Origin: Fluviicoccus sp.
GTDB taxonomy: Bacteria; Pseudomonadota; Gammaproteobacteria; Pseudomonadales; Moraxellaceae
Assembly (NCBI RefSeq): GCF_030646115.1
Contig: NZ_JAUSMX010000006.1
Span: 120,456 to 184,455 of the forward strand
Direction: 5' to 3'
Length of the DNA: 64,000 bases
Part shown: piece after piece, positions 34,824 through 43,009 of the stretch
How positions within the stretch are numbered: position 1 is the stretch's first letter
How the letters are laid out: each line of letters begins with the position of its first letter
Program-made: the position numbers and the translations under genes
Notes under the pieces: generated by a model
The model's input: only the letters and a program-made list of their open reading frames with translations
The model's database searches: none
What the model was told of the DNA's origin: nothing

Positions 34824-35603
34824 GTGAAACCCGCATTTAAAATGGCCACCTTCGGTGTGATGGTGGTTGTCGGCGCGACTGCCGTCATCACTCTCAGACA
34901 CCGTATTTCCGCTGCAACGCATCAAACCCAACCGACAGGCCCGCTTCTCGTTGCCAAAGCCCCCGCGTCACCTTCCCCATTCGTTAAACTGGACCATCGG
35001 GGAAGGGATTTGCCTGCCACTGCCGCCGCCTGGCAATGCGTTCGGGATCGTTCCACCGGACTGGTCTGGGAAACCAAGACCGTCGGCGACGGCCTGCACA
35101 GCCTCGACCACACCTTCGTCTGGTTGGACCCGGACATGGCGCGCAATGGCGGCCGTCCGGGCTTCTTAGACATACCGAAAGACTTCGAACAGGCTGAGAA
35201 ACTGCACCGCTCTCCGGTGCAGGGTGACCCGGAAACACAGGGCGAACTTTGCGGCCAAGTACTCGAAAACTGCAACACCCGTGACTTCGCCGAGGCCGTG
35301 AACCGTAAAGGCCTGTGCGGATTCCATGACTGGCGCTTGCCCGAACTGCCCGAACTGGCCACCCTGACGGACTACCGCCGCAGTCGCCCCGCAACCGATC
35401 CCCGGTTTTTCCCTCTGGATGAGGGCTTCCGCTTCTGGACGGCGACCTCGCAGGCCGCCCGTTTAATGCCGGACGACGCCAGTAAACTCGGACTGAAGGC
35501 CTGGGTGCTGGACTTCACCACAGGAACCGAAGAAACCGAGGAAAAATACAGTTCCATGTCGGTCCGACTGGTGCGGGGACAGATGCCGGAGACACCACAA
35601 TGA
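34824..35603 (+). CDS. DUF1566 protein with N-terminal membrane anchor (module 1, long)
   Basis: A protein of about 259 residues if the GTG at 34824 is used, or 253 from the ATG at 34842; neither has a clear ribosome site. An N-terminal hydrophobic stretch (MATFGVMVVVGATAVITL) should anchor it or serve as a signal. DUF1566 (Lcl C-terminal-like) features follow: STGLVWETKT, NRKGLCGFHDWRLPELPEL and the terminal SVRLVRG. This domain is found in surface and adhesive proteins. It overlaps the next gene by four bases (ATGA). The pair resembles the pair at 36169-37589. Confidence 0.8.
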   Translation: MKPAFKMATFGVMVVVGATAVITLRHRISAATHQTQPTGPLLVAKAPASPSPFVKLDHRGRDLPATAAAWQCVRDRSTGLVWETKTVGDGLHSLDHTFVWLDPDMARNGGRPGFLDIPKDFEQAEKLHRSPVQGDPETQGELCGQVLENCNTRDFAEAVNRKGLCGFHDWRLPELPELATLTDYRRSRPATDPRFFPLDEGFRFWTATSQAARLMPDDASKLGLKAWVLDFTTGTEETEEKYSSMSVRLVRGQMPETPQ

Positions 35604-36142
35604 TCATCCGGCTTCGCAACAGCATCCTGTCGGTACTCAGCCTTGCCTGTTCCATGAATGTAACCGCCGACGACATCCATCAGTACTGTAATCCCGCCAT
35701 TCACCCCACCGCCCCGGACAGCCGCTACCGTATTCTGGGCGAAGGTCACGAGGTGATGGACCTGCGCACCCGGCTGGTCTGGCAACGTTGTGATATGGGC
35801 CAGACTTGGGACGGCGCTGTCTGCCAGGGCCGATCCACCTTTGTGACCCTGCCGGATGCACAGGCTGCAGCCATCCGGCTGAGTCAGGGCTGGCGGGTTC
35901 CGGAAATCCGCGAACTGCAAACACTGGTGGAATACGCCTGTGCCGAACCTTCGCGAAACCTGCGGATGTTCCCGCTCGACAGGTACGGCAACCTGGGCTA
36001 CTGGTCGGTCACGCCGGTATCCTCCCAGCGCCGACATGTCTGGGGCGTCGATTTCCACGATGGTAACAGCACACCGGAATCGGCGGACAATGCCATACCC
36101 CGCACCCGACTGGTACGCGGTCCGGTCAAGTACCAGCCCTGA
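35600..36142 (+). CDS. DUF1566 exported protein (module 1, short)
   Basis: A 180-residue protein with a signal peptide (ILSVLSLACSMNVTA) and one DUF1566 domain: RLVWQRCDMGQTWDGAVCQG, GWRVPEIRELQTLVEYAC and the terminal TRLVRGP. Cysteine pairs suggest disulfides in the periplasm or outside. Its start overlaps the stop of the longer partner. It corresponds to the protein encoded at 37083-37589, with shared TAPDSRY, RLVWQRC and VE(Y/R).C segments. Confidence 0.82.
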   Translation: MIIRLRNSILSVLSLACSMNVTADDIHQYCNPAIHPTAPDSRYRILGEGHEVMDLRTRLVWQRCDMGQTWDGAVCQGRSTFVTLPDAQAAAIRLSQGWRVPEIRELQTLVEYACAEPSRNLRMFPLDRYGNLGYWSVTPVSSQRRHVWGVDFHDGNSTPESADNAIPRTRLVRGPVKYQP

Positions 36143-36168
36143 GGCCTCACCTGTGATGGAAAACCGTA

Positions 36169-37086
36169 ATGCCTGACGCTAACTCCCGCCGCGTTGTCAT
36201 CACTATCATCGGACTACTTGTTCTGGGGATAGCCGCATTCGCCGCCTACCGTTTTCTGCCGCAAGATGCACTTGCCAAGGTTGCCGCTGCCAGCGCATCC
36301 CGTGCGGATTCTTATGCTTACAACGACACCGGCGTGGCCTATTGCGCCAATCAGACCGATTACACCCGTGATTGCAGCCCGGCTGCGCTGGGCGAGTTGC
36401 AGGGTTTGGGACAGGATGGAGAAACCGGCGCGGATGCCGCTGTTCCGGGCAAAACAGCCTTCAGCTTCACCAAGATAGATGTTCAGGGCAACCCCCTCCC
36501 CGACGATGCACCGTCGTGGAATTGTGTGCGCGACAACACGACCGGACTGCTGTGGGAGCACAAGACCGGCAAGGGCTTGCACAGCTTTGGCATTTTCAGC
36601 TGGTATAACCCGGATGCGGCCACCAACGGCGGTTCGCCCGGCTTCCAGAACCCGGTCGACGCGCTGGCCGCCGGCGAACAAAACTCACTCGATCCCTCAC
36701 TGCGCATTTGCGACTCCAGCCTGCCCGCCTGCAACTCACGGGAGTTCACAAACGCTGTCAATCGGGAAAACTATTGCGGACGCCATGACTGGCGTCTGCC
36801 GGAAATTGACGAGTTGACCGACCTGGGCAACTTCGACGGGCTGCAATACGGGCCGCATGACCGCTTCTTCAAGGACACCGTTGATTTCAATGTCCTGAGC
36901 CGCACATCACTGCCTGTTACCCCGAATGAAATGGCGTCAGATGAAGAAGCCCGTCTCGGGTATTTCTGGACGGTATCCGGCTCCAGGCATGAAGAACAAG
37001 AGATGGCAAAATCCGAACTGTTACCCATCCGGCTGGTCAGCGATCTGGAACGCAAACCGGTCACCCGCACGGAGGACGCCCGATGA
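36169..37086 (+). CDS. DUF1566 protein with N-terminal membrane anchor (module 2, long)
   Basis: A 305-residue protein with an N-terminal transmembrane segment (VVITIIGLLVLGIAAFAAY), then a linker and a DUF1566 domain: TGLLWEHKTGKGLHSFGIFSWY, NGGSPGFQN, NRENYCGRHDWRLPEIDEL and the terminal PIRLVSD. It is the counterpart of the protein at 34824-35603; both share W-CVRD-(S/N)TTGL-WE, LHS, NGG-PGF and the C-N-R-F-AVNR segment. It overlaps the following short gene by four bases. Confidence 0.83.
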   Translation: MPDANSRRVVITIIGLLVLGIAAFAAYRFLPQDALAKVAAASASRADSYAYNDTGVAYCANQTDYTRDCSPAALGELQGLGQDGETGADAAVPGKTAFSFTKIDVQGNPLPDDAPSWNCVRDNTTGLLWEHKTGKGLHSFGIFSWYNPDAATNGGSPGFQNPVDALAAGEQNSLDPSLRICDSSLPACNSREFTNAVNRENYCGRHDWRLPEIDELTDLGNFDGLQYGPHDRFFKDTVDFNVLSRTSLPVTPNEMASDEEARLGYFWTVSGSRHEEQEMAKSELLPIRLVSDLERKPVTRTEDAR

Positions 37087-37589
37087 AAGCGCCGCTGTTG
37101 ATCGCTCTCGCCACCTTGCTGTCAGGGCCGACGGCCGGTGCACAGGAGTGTTCTCGCCAGATAACACCCACTGCGCCGGACAGTCGCTATGAACTCCTTA
37201 ACCAGGGCGCGGAGGTGCTGGATCACCAAACGCGGCTGGTCTGGCAACGCTGTCCGGCGGGTATGCGCTGGTCGGGTCAATCCTGCGAGGGCTCCGCTAA
37301 AACCATGATGTGGATTGATGCCTTGCAGTCCGCCCGTCAGGCCGGTCCGGGCTGGCGCTTGCCAAACATCAAGGAGTTGCGCAGCCTGGTCGAGCGCTCG
37401 TGCCGGGAACCGGCCCTGAACACGACGCTTTTCCCGATGTCGGGAAACATCGGTTATGCCTTCTGGTCATCCACCTCAGACGGGGAGACATCCATTGGGG
37501 CGATGACCTTTGATTTTGTCCTGGGAAAGCTGGAAGAAACGTCGAAAGATAACGATGAGCCTTTTGTCCGGCTGGTGCGTTATCCTTGA
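37083..37589 (+). CDS. DUF1566 exported protein (module 2, short)
   Basis: A 168-residue protein with a signal peptide (LLIALATLLSGPTAGA) and a single DUF1566 domain: TRLVWQRCPAGMRWSGQSCEG, GWRLPNIKELRSLVERSC, NIGYAFWSST and the terminal FVRLVRY. It starts within the stop of the 305-residue partner. The order anchored-long then secreted-short is repeated in both modules, which suggests the two proteins work together, perhaps at the surface or as minor components of a pilus-like structure (inference). Confidence 0.82.
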   Translation: MKAPLLIALATLLSGPTAGAQECSRQITPTAPDSRYELLNQGAEVLDHQTRLVWQRCPAGMRWSGQSCEGSAKTMMWIDALQSARQAGPGWRLPNIKELRSLVERSCREPALNTTLFPMSGNIGYAFWSSTSDGETSIGAMTFDFVLGKLEETSKDNDEPFVRLVRYP

Positions 37590-37658
37590 GTCATGGCGGT
37601 TGGATACGGCCAACCGCCATGATCCCGGGGGCATGGTCTGCGTGAATTCCATGCCGCG

Positions 37659-38792
37659 CTAATCCCGGAAATACGTCCACTCCTTCTCGCTGCCCTGATG
37701 ATAGGCCTCTTCCACGCGTTTCATCCCCTCCTCCACCTGCGCGGGATTGCCCAGGTCCAGACCGTTCCACGGCGCGGCGGACACCAGCAGCCAGCGCCGG
37801 TAGGCGTCCCACGATTCCGGCTTTTCCAGCAGTCTGGACTTGTACCGGTCGGCCATCATTTGCAGCAACCGGGGATTGGCCCGGACCGCCGGCGTCAGGC
37901 CCTGCTCGCAATCGCGGGCTGACTGGATCAGCTTCGCCTCGTCCGCCAGCCACGGCGGCATTGCGGCTGTTCTTTCCAGATAAGGGCCAAAGCTGCCTTC
38001 AGGGCTGAAGGCCTCCAGCTTCAAGTAACGGAGGCCGCAGGCCACGGCGCGATCCAGCAGGCGCGGACTGGCTTCGCCGGTTTTCAGGAGCGCCTCGTTC
38101 GGGAAGTCCGGGATGGGACAGGTGAAGGCGTGGGTCTGGGAACTTTCGGCATAACTCTTCCCTGTACAACCAATGGTCTGCACCACCGCATGCCGGAAGG
38201 CGAACTCGCGGGGAAACTGCTTCAACCCCTGATCCGCCCAGTAGCGCATCAGGTCCCATTCCGGCATCGACAGCGTGACCAACCGTTCATAATCATCGGC
38301 GGTCACCGGCGCTGCGCCCGGAGCGAATAGCCGCTGCGACTCGGCGGCCAGCCGGTCGTTGGCCCGCTGGCGGATGCGTTTCAGCCGCTCCATCTTGACG
38401 ACCTCTGCTTGCTCATCGGCCTCCCGGTTCTTCATCCTCTCATACCACCAGCGGTTGGCTTCGCGCTCGGCTTGTTCCGCCCGCTCCGCCTCGGCCGCCG
38501 CGCGGGCGGCGTTCTCTTGGCGCAGGCGCGCCTGATAGGTCGGATCCTGTTCAAGGCGGCGTTGCTCCGCCGCACGGCGTTCTTCCTCACGGCGTTCTGC
38601 TTCGCGCTGCTGCGCGTTGTATTGCTCGATGCGCTGGTAGTCGCTGCTGTTGCGCCAGCTTTCCTCCGCACTGTTTTTGTAGCAGGCTTCGCGCTGGTTG
38701 TTGTCGCGGAGGTCCACGCAGTCGTAGGCCTGTGCGGCTCCGGCCGAGCAAGTGGCGGCCAGAAGTAGAGCTTTCAGGGTCAGGGTTTTCAT
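37659..38792 (-). CDS. Exported protein with a charged coiled-coil segment, unknown function
   Basis: A 377-residue protein with a signal peptide (LKALLLAATCSAGAAQA). Residues about 50-155 are a highly charged, glutamate- and arginine-rich stretch (QQREAERREEERRAAEQRR and similar) predicted as a long coiled coil. The C-terminal 220 residues have paired cysteines and form a probable globular domain that I do not recognise. It is 4 bp downstream of the lipoprotein gene that ends at 38797, so the two are probably co-transcribed. Confidence 0.8.
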   Translation of the reverse strand: MKTLTLKALLLAATCSAGAAQAYDCVDLRDNNQREACYKNSAEESWRNSSDYQRIEQYNAQQREAERREEERRAAEQRRLEQDPTYQARLRQENAARAAAEAERAEQAEREANRWWYERMKNREADEQAEVVKMERLKRIRQRANDRLAAESQRLFAPGAAPVTADDYERLVTLSMPEWDLMRYWADQGLKQFPREFAFRHAVVQTIGCTGKSYAESSQTHAFTCPIPDFPNEALLKTGEASPRLLDRAVACGLRYLKLEAFSPEGSFGPYLERTAAMPPWLADEAKLIQSARDCEQGLTPAVRANPRLLQMMADRYKSRLLEKPESWDAYRRWLLVSAAPWNGLDLGNPAQVEEGMKRVEEAYHQGSEKEWTYFRD

Positions 38793-38796
38793 CTGC

Positions 38797-39231
38797 TTAG
38801 AACTCCTGCCACTGCGTGAATTTCCAGACTTTTTCGTGATCGTTCCTCCACACCCACGACCCGCTGGCGCAGACCTTGCCCTGCGGGTTGATGTAAACCT
38901 GGGTTTCCTGCCGGGTGGTCTGGAAGTACGTGTTCAGGTAGTCGTATTTCCTGTAGATCAGGGTACGCAGGCGGTATTCGTTCCACGGCAGGCACTTGCC
39001 CTTGATCTCGTCGGGCAGCATGAAGCGCGGGATGTCGGCTTCCTGTTCGGGTTTGCCCAGCAGGCTCAGCACGTCCTTGCGGGTGGATTCCCCGGCCTTG
39101 AGTTGCTGGCGGGCGTTGAACGGCGGTGATTTCAGCGGGCCGCCGCAGCCGCTGAGGGTCAGGGTCAGGCTGACGGCGATCAGGACGCAGGCCAGAGGGC
39201 CTGGCCGGGTGTGGTTGGTTATCCGTGACAT
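38797..39231 (-). CDS. Small lipoprotein, SmpA/BamE-like
   Basis: A 144-residue lipoprotein: hydrophobic leader ending TLTLSGC, lipidated cysteine at about residue 29. The mature part has the SmpA/OmlA-like pattern (LKAGESTRKDVLSLLGKPE, where a helix and turn precede the beta strands), followed by VYINPQGKVCASGSWVW. That fold occurs in BamE and several envelope lipoproteins. It is not next to bam genes, so it is more likely a relative than BamE itself. Confidence 0.72.
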   Translation of the reverse strand: MSRITNHTRPGPLACVLIAVSLTLTLSGCGGPLKSPPFNARQQLKAGESTRKDVLSLLGKPEQEADIPRFMLPDEIKGKCLPWNEYRLRTLIYRKYDYLNTYFQTTRQETQVYINPQGKVCASGSWVWRNDHEKVWKFTQWQEF

Positions 39232-39330
39232 GGCGGGCTCGGAGCGGGTGTCTGGGGGAGAAGGTAAAAGAGCGGGGATGGCGGCGTCAACCCGACGAAC
39301 GGGGGGATAGGGTTCGAGATCTCCGCCTTA

Positions 39331-39397
39331 GGGACGCAGTGCCTGCGCCCTTCTTCGCCGAACAGGAAGGCATTTTCATGAAAATCGGTGTGTTCGG
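39331..39397 (+). repeat. Palindromic element, copy 1 (right end missing)
   Basis: This copy has the left terminal repeat (GGACGCAGTGCCTGCGCCC) and the core CGCCGAACAGG to GTGTGTTCGG, but lacks the right terminal repeat. It lies between the lipoprotein gene starting at 39231 and the outer-membrane protein gene ending at 39471. Same orientation as the copies at 40256 and 41403. Confidence 0.75.
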
Positions 39398-39470
39398 TAT
39401 TGGTGACGTTGTATAAGAGTTACCGGGCATTTAACCGGGGACTGTCAGATCCCCGGTACCACGCAACCGC

Positions 39471-40082
39471 TCAGAATGACGCCGCCGCGCCGATGCCAAA
39501 ATGCGAACCGTCGACACTGCTGGCCAAACCGCTCACCGTGTAGTCAATACTGACGTGGCGGAGCGTAATCCAGGCGTTGCCCCCCAAGCGGTAGCCGTAT
39601 TCAATCAATGTCCCGTCCGCATCTTCAAACTCCAGCGTCACGTTGAGACCAGGCACATCCACCTTCAGTTTTGGCGAGAAATGGCGGGTGATGCCGACCG
39701 CCAGCCGGTGCCGGCTGAACTCCTTGGCCAGCGAGATTTCCAGCGGCATGCGATCGAATTTGACACTGCCGTTATCCGCTGTGGAGTCCGCCACCATGTA
39801 ATTGATTGTGGTGCGCAGCGCCATGTCCTTACCCAGGCGATAATCAAAACCGCCGCCGAAATACAGGAAATCACCGGCATTGACATCCTCGCTGGAACCC
39901 GAGACGTAATAGGTGGTGACCAGCGTGTCGCCGCCTTGGGTCAGACCGGCCTGGAAGGTCCACTTGAAAGGGCTGGTGGCCGGGGCCGGCACGTCATTGA
40001 CGGAGGCGTTGTCAGCCAGGGCGGCCGATGACATGAGGCCCAGCAGGCAGAAAGCGGGCAGGTTGCGCAGGGGGTTGAACAT
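39471..40082 (-). CDS. Outer-membrane beta-barrel protein
   Basis: A 203-residue protein; the ATG at 40082 is used because AAGGAG lies just before it and a signal peptide follows (LPAFCLLGLMSSAALA). Alternating hydrophobic strands (for example FYFGGGFDYRLG, LRTTINYMVAD, EFSRHRLAVGITRHF) and a final aromatic residue (GIGAAASF) point to an eight-strand-type barrel. No specific family recognised. It is bracketed by copies 1 and 2 of the palindromic element. Confidence 0.8.
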   Translation of the reverse strand: MFNPLRNLPAFCLLGLMSSAALADNASVNDVPAPATSPFKWTFQAGLTQGGDTLVTTYYVSGSSEDVNAGDFLYFGGGFDYRLGKDMALRTTINYMVADSTADNGSVKFDRMPLEISLAKEFSRHRLAVGITRHFSPKLKVDVPGLNVTLEFEDADGTLIEYGYRLGGNAWITLRHVSIDYTVSGLASSVDGSHFGIGAAASF

Positions 40083-40255
40083 CTTGTCTCCTTTTAGCCG
40101 GGGGCTCCGGCAATTCCGGTGGGTTGTGCGTCGCCCGACGATGTGCGACGGCCGGGCATTCTTGATGAATTCGCGCGTAAGGACAAGCGGAGCGTTGCCA
40201 GGGCCGCTGACCGTTCTATGTAAAACTCCTATCCACAATGGCGAAATTTTCGGGA

Positions 40256-40330
40256 CCTTCTTTGCCGAACAGGCTGCCATTTACATGAAAAACGGTGTGT
40301 TCGGTTGAGAGGGCGCAGGCACTGCGCCCC
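40256..40330 (+). repeat. Palindromic element, copy 2 (left end missing)
   Basis: The core CCGAACAGGC to GTGTGTTCGG and the right terminal repeat (GGCGCAGGCACTGCGCCCC at 40312-40330) are present; the left terminal repeat is not. It lies in the gap between the divergent outer-membrane gene (starting at 40082) and the leucine-rich-repeat gene (starting at 40428), so it may contribute to their promoters. Confidence 0.78.
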
Positions 40331-40427
40331 TGCGATAATTTACTTCTGACGGCATCATCTGCACCTATTTTTCTGGCAATCTCTCCCACAGTCCCTTCCC
40401 CGAAAACCTCCACGGAGCCCCATCGCC

Positions 40428-41381
40428 ATGCCCTCCCCCCTCGACGACCTGCTGGACACCGTCCGCACCCTGACTCAGCAGTCCAGTGAGACGGTGGAGC
40501 CCTGGCACAGTTACTGGCATCACCGCCCTACCCGCGACTTTCCGCCCAAAACCATCCGCGATGTGGACGGCTACACCGGCGGCGAGCGGCTGAGCCTGGC
40601 CATCACACAAACCGACCTGCCCGCCAAGGAGCAGAAGGCGCTGGTGAAACGCTGGTGCGAATTACTGCCGACACTGACGAACGTGAAGACGCTGTGGTTC
40701 CAGTCGCGCACCAGCCAGGAGATGTTTGAAGCCGCCTGCGCGGTGCCGGATCTGGAAGGGCTGTACATCAAATGGGGCGCGTTGACCGACATGACGCCCA
40801 TTGGCCGGGCGCAAGGGCTGAAGGCGCTGCACATTGGCGGCTCGCCGTCGATGCAGCATCTGGAGGCGCTGGCCGGGTTACCGAACCTGCAATGGCTGGA
40901 TCTGGAGAACATCAAGGCGATGGCCGATACCGGCTTTGTGAACGGGCTGACGCGGCTGCGCGGGTTGAGCCTGGCGGGTGGCGGCATTGGCACCGGCAAT
41001 GTGGTGAAGATGGACAGCCTGAAGGCGCTGGCGGGTTTGCAGGTTCTGGAGTGGCTGGCGCTGAGTTACCTGCGGGTGGCGGACGAGAGCCTGGCGCCGT
41101 TGGCGGAGCTGCCGAAGCTGAAGGTGTTGCTGGTCAGCAACCAGTTCCCGGCGCGGGAGTATGCGTGGCTGGCGGGGCGGCGGCCGGATATGCAGTGCGA
41201 GAAGTTTACGCCGGTGGACGGACCGGTGAACTGGACGAGCTGCAAGAAGTGCAAGCAGGCGACGATGGTGTACCTGACCGGGAAGGAGTGGCCGATGTTG
41301 TGTGCGGATTGCGACCGGGGGAAGATTGAGCGGTTTCGGGGGGAGTTTGCGGGGTGGGTGGCGGAGGCCAAGGTACAGTAA
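40428..41381 (+). CDS. Leucine-rich-repeat-like protein with C-terminal zinc ribbon
   Basis: A 317-residue protein. The central part (about 85-250) has short leucine-rich repeats: VKTLWFQS, LEGLYIKWGALT, LKALHIGGS, LQWLDLENI, LRGLSLAGGG, LEWLALSYL and LKVLLVSNQ. The C-terminus carries CKKC at about 277-280 and CADC at about 297-300, a probable zinc ribbon. Such layouts suit protein-protein recognition. It has no signal peptide and is flanked by element copies 2 and 3. Confidence 0.8.
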   Translation: MPSPLDDLLDTVRTLTQQSSETVEPWHSYWHHRPTRDFPPKTIRDVDGYTGGERLSLAITQTDLPAKEQKALVKRWCELLPTLTNVKTLWFQSRTSQEMFEAACAVPDLEGLYIKWGALTDMTPIGRAQGLKALHIGGSPSMQHLEALAGLPNLQWLDLENIKAMADTGFVNGLTRLRGLSLAGGGIGTGNVVKMDSLKALAGLQVLEWLALSYLRVADESLAPLAELPKLKVLLVSNQFPAREYAWLAGRRPDMQCEKFTPVDGPVNWTSCKKCKQATMVYLTGKEWPMLCADCDRGKIERFRGEFAGWVAEAKVQ

Positions 41382-41804
41382 CCGACCCCGCCCTCCACCG
41401 TTGGGGCGCAACGCTTGCACCCTTCTTCGCCGAACAAGCTGTCATTTGCATGAAAAATGGTGTGTTCAGTTGAGATGGCGCAGGCACTGCGCCCCTAAGC
41501 GGGGTTGTTGATGACCATACTGTTCTGTCCCGAATTTTCTTTGTGCGCCAACCCATTGATCGCTACGCATCTGCCGTTTAAACTCGGGTTATCACTTGCT
41601 TCAAGTCAGTTCCTGATACCCGGAGATTCGCGGTGGTGTGAGACGGTTTTTTTTGGGGGGTGCGGTGAGCCTAGTGTTGAGTGAGGTGGACTCACCTTAA
41701 GTTTGCACTTAGAAGGGCTATGAGGTGTTGGATTTTGGATTTATCCTGGCTAATATTGCCTTGTACTTGTCTTTCCACACCAAGGAACATCGATAATCAA
41801 TGTT
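41382..41804. other. 423-bp intergenic region: composition boundary of the cassette
   Basis: It holds the complete palindromic element (41403-41495), a T-run and G-run (41648-41660) and then a shift to AT-rich sequence that continues to 45060. GGTGAG near 41664 and CTCACC near 41691 form a short inverted repeat just before the AT-rich part. No gene is supported. Confidence 0.5.
41403..41495 (+). repeat. Palindromic element, copy 3 (complete)
   Basis: The 93-bp complete form. The left end (41403-41421) and the right end (41477-41495) are imperfect inverted repeats of 19 bp, and the core contains a second nested inversion (CGAACA near 41431 and TGTTCA near 41463). No reading frame. It resembles a MITE or large REP-like element. 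The three copies in this window share orientation. Confidence 0.78.
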
Positions 41805-43004
41805 ATGCCGGAATGTACAAAACCAACGCAGAGAAGAAACGTGAATAAGCCTCTTATAACTGTAGAACACATTGACAATGAAAGTACCGAGCTCGAAATT
41901 GAGGATGATCATGATAGCAATATTCGTGAACCAGAGCCATACGACCCCGAAGAGATTAGAGTTGACACAAACCAATTTTCACTGCGCAATATCTTGGACA
42001 TGATTGATGATGAGGAACTTGATCTAGCACCTGACTTCCAGAGATTCAAAGTTTGGTCTGACTCTCAGAAAAGCAGACTTATTGAATCTGTTCTTCTTCG
42101 CATACCACTACCTGCGTTTTACTTTTCATCCGACAATAAAGGATTTATGCAAGTTGTTGACGGTGTTCAACGACTTTCCACTCTACACGAATTCGTGCGC
42201 TCACCATCAAGCTTCCCTCTCACACAGCTTGAATACCTGAGCAACAAACTTGATGGAATGAAATATAACGATCTACCTGATGAGTGGGTGTGGCGAATTA
42301 ATCGCACTCAATTAACTGTCAATGTCATTGACCCTCAAACACCGACTCCGGTTAAATTTGATATATTCAAGCGCCTCAACACGGGCGGATCACCTCTTAC
42401 TGCTCAAGAAATTAGACATTGCATGAGTCGTACGCCATCAAGACAACTACTTAAAAGCATTGTAGAGTCGGCTGAGTTTAGTAGTTCCCTACCTCAACCC
42501 ATTGTTAAGCATAAGCGGATGGCCAATCGTGAATTAGCTCTTCGTGCTTTAGGATTTATGATTCTCGATAAAGACATAAATATCGAAAACAAATATACAA
42601 GCAAAAAATATAGAGACTATGACTCCTTAGATGATTTTCTAAATGACATCACTCACATTATTGACACAAAACTCAACGAGAAGCAAATCAATGAGCTTAA
42701 AAACAGAGTTTTACGCGGGATAGATAATGCTTACAGACTGTTCGGCAAGAGAGCCTTCCGGAAATGGCCACAAAATGAAGAGTACCTATATCCTGTCAAC
42801 AAATCCGTCTTTGACGCTTTAGTTGTTTGCCTAGGAAACTACCAATGGACAGATATCATGCAGCATAAAAAATTTATAATTTCAGCTTACAGAGAGCAAT
42901 GTAGCACATCAGAATTTGATGCTTCTGTTTCTCGCGGGACTGCAAAGCCTGCAAGCGTGGAATATCGCTTTAAAACACTAAGAAAAATTCTCGAAGAGAT
43001 TTAA
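41805..43004 (+). CDS. DUF262 (GmrS-type) nuclease-like protein
   Basis: A 399-residue protein with a DUF262 domain at about 52-290. The signature is kept in modified form: DGVQRLST at 119-126, where the family usually has DGQQRLTT, plus FQRFKVW and FDIFKRLNTGG. DUF262 is related to ParB-like nucleases and is the GmrS half of type IV restriction enzymes (a GTP/NTP-using DNA cutter). Start uncertain: the ATG at 41805 has AAGGA far upstream, and a GTG at 41841 is possible. First gene of an AT-rich cassette; codon use differs strongly from the flanking GC-rich genes, a sign of transfer. Confidence 0.85.
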   Translation: MPECTKPTQRRNVNKPLITVEHIDNESTELEIEDDHDSNIREPEPYDPEEIRVDTNQFSLRNILDMIDDEELDLAPDFQRFKVWSDSQKSRLIESVLLRIPLPAFYFSSDNKGFMQVVDGVQRLSTLHEFVRSPSSFPLTQLEYLSNKLDGMKYNDLPDEWVWRINRTQLTVNVIDPQTPTPVKFDIFKRLNTGGSPLTAQEIRHCMSRTPSRQLLKSIVESAEFSSSLPQPIVKHKRMANRELALRALGFMILDKDINIENKYTSKKYRDYDSLDDFLNDITHIIDTKLNEKQINELKNRVLRGIDNAYRLFGKRAFRKWPQNEEYLYPVNKSVFDALVVCLGNYQWTDIMQHKKFIISAYREQCSTSEFDASVSRGTAKPASVEYRFKTLRKILEEI

Positions 43005-43009
43005 ACCTA

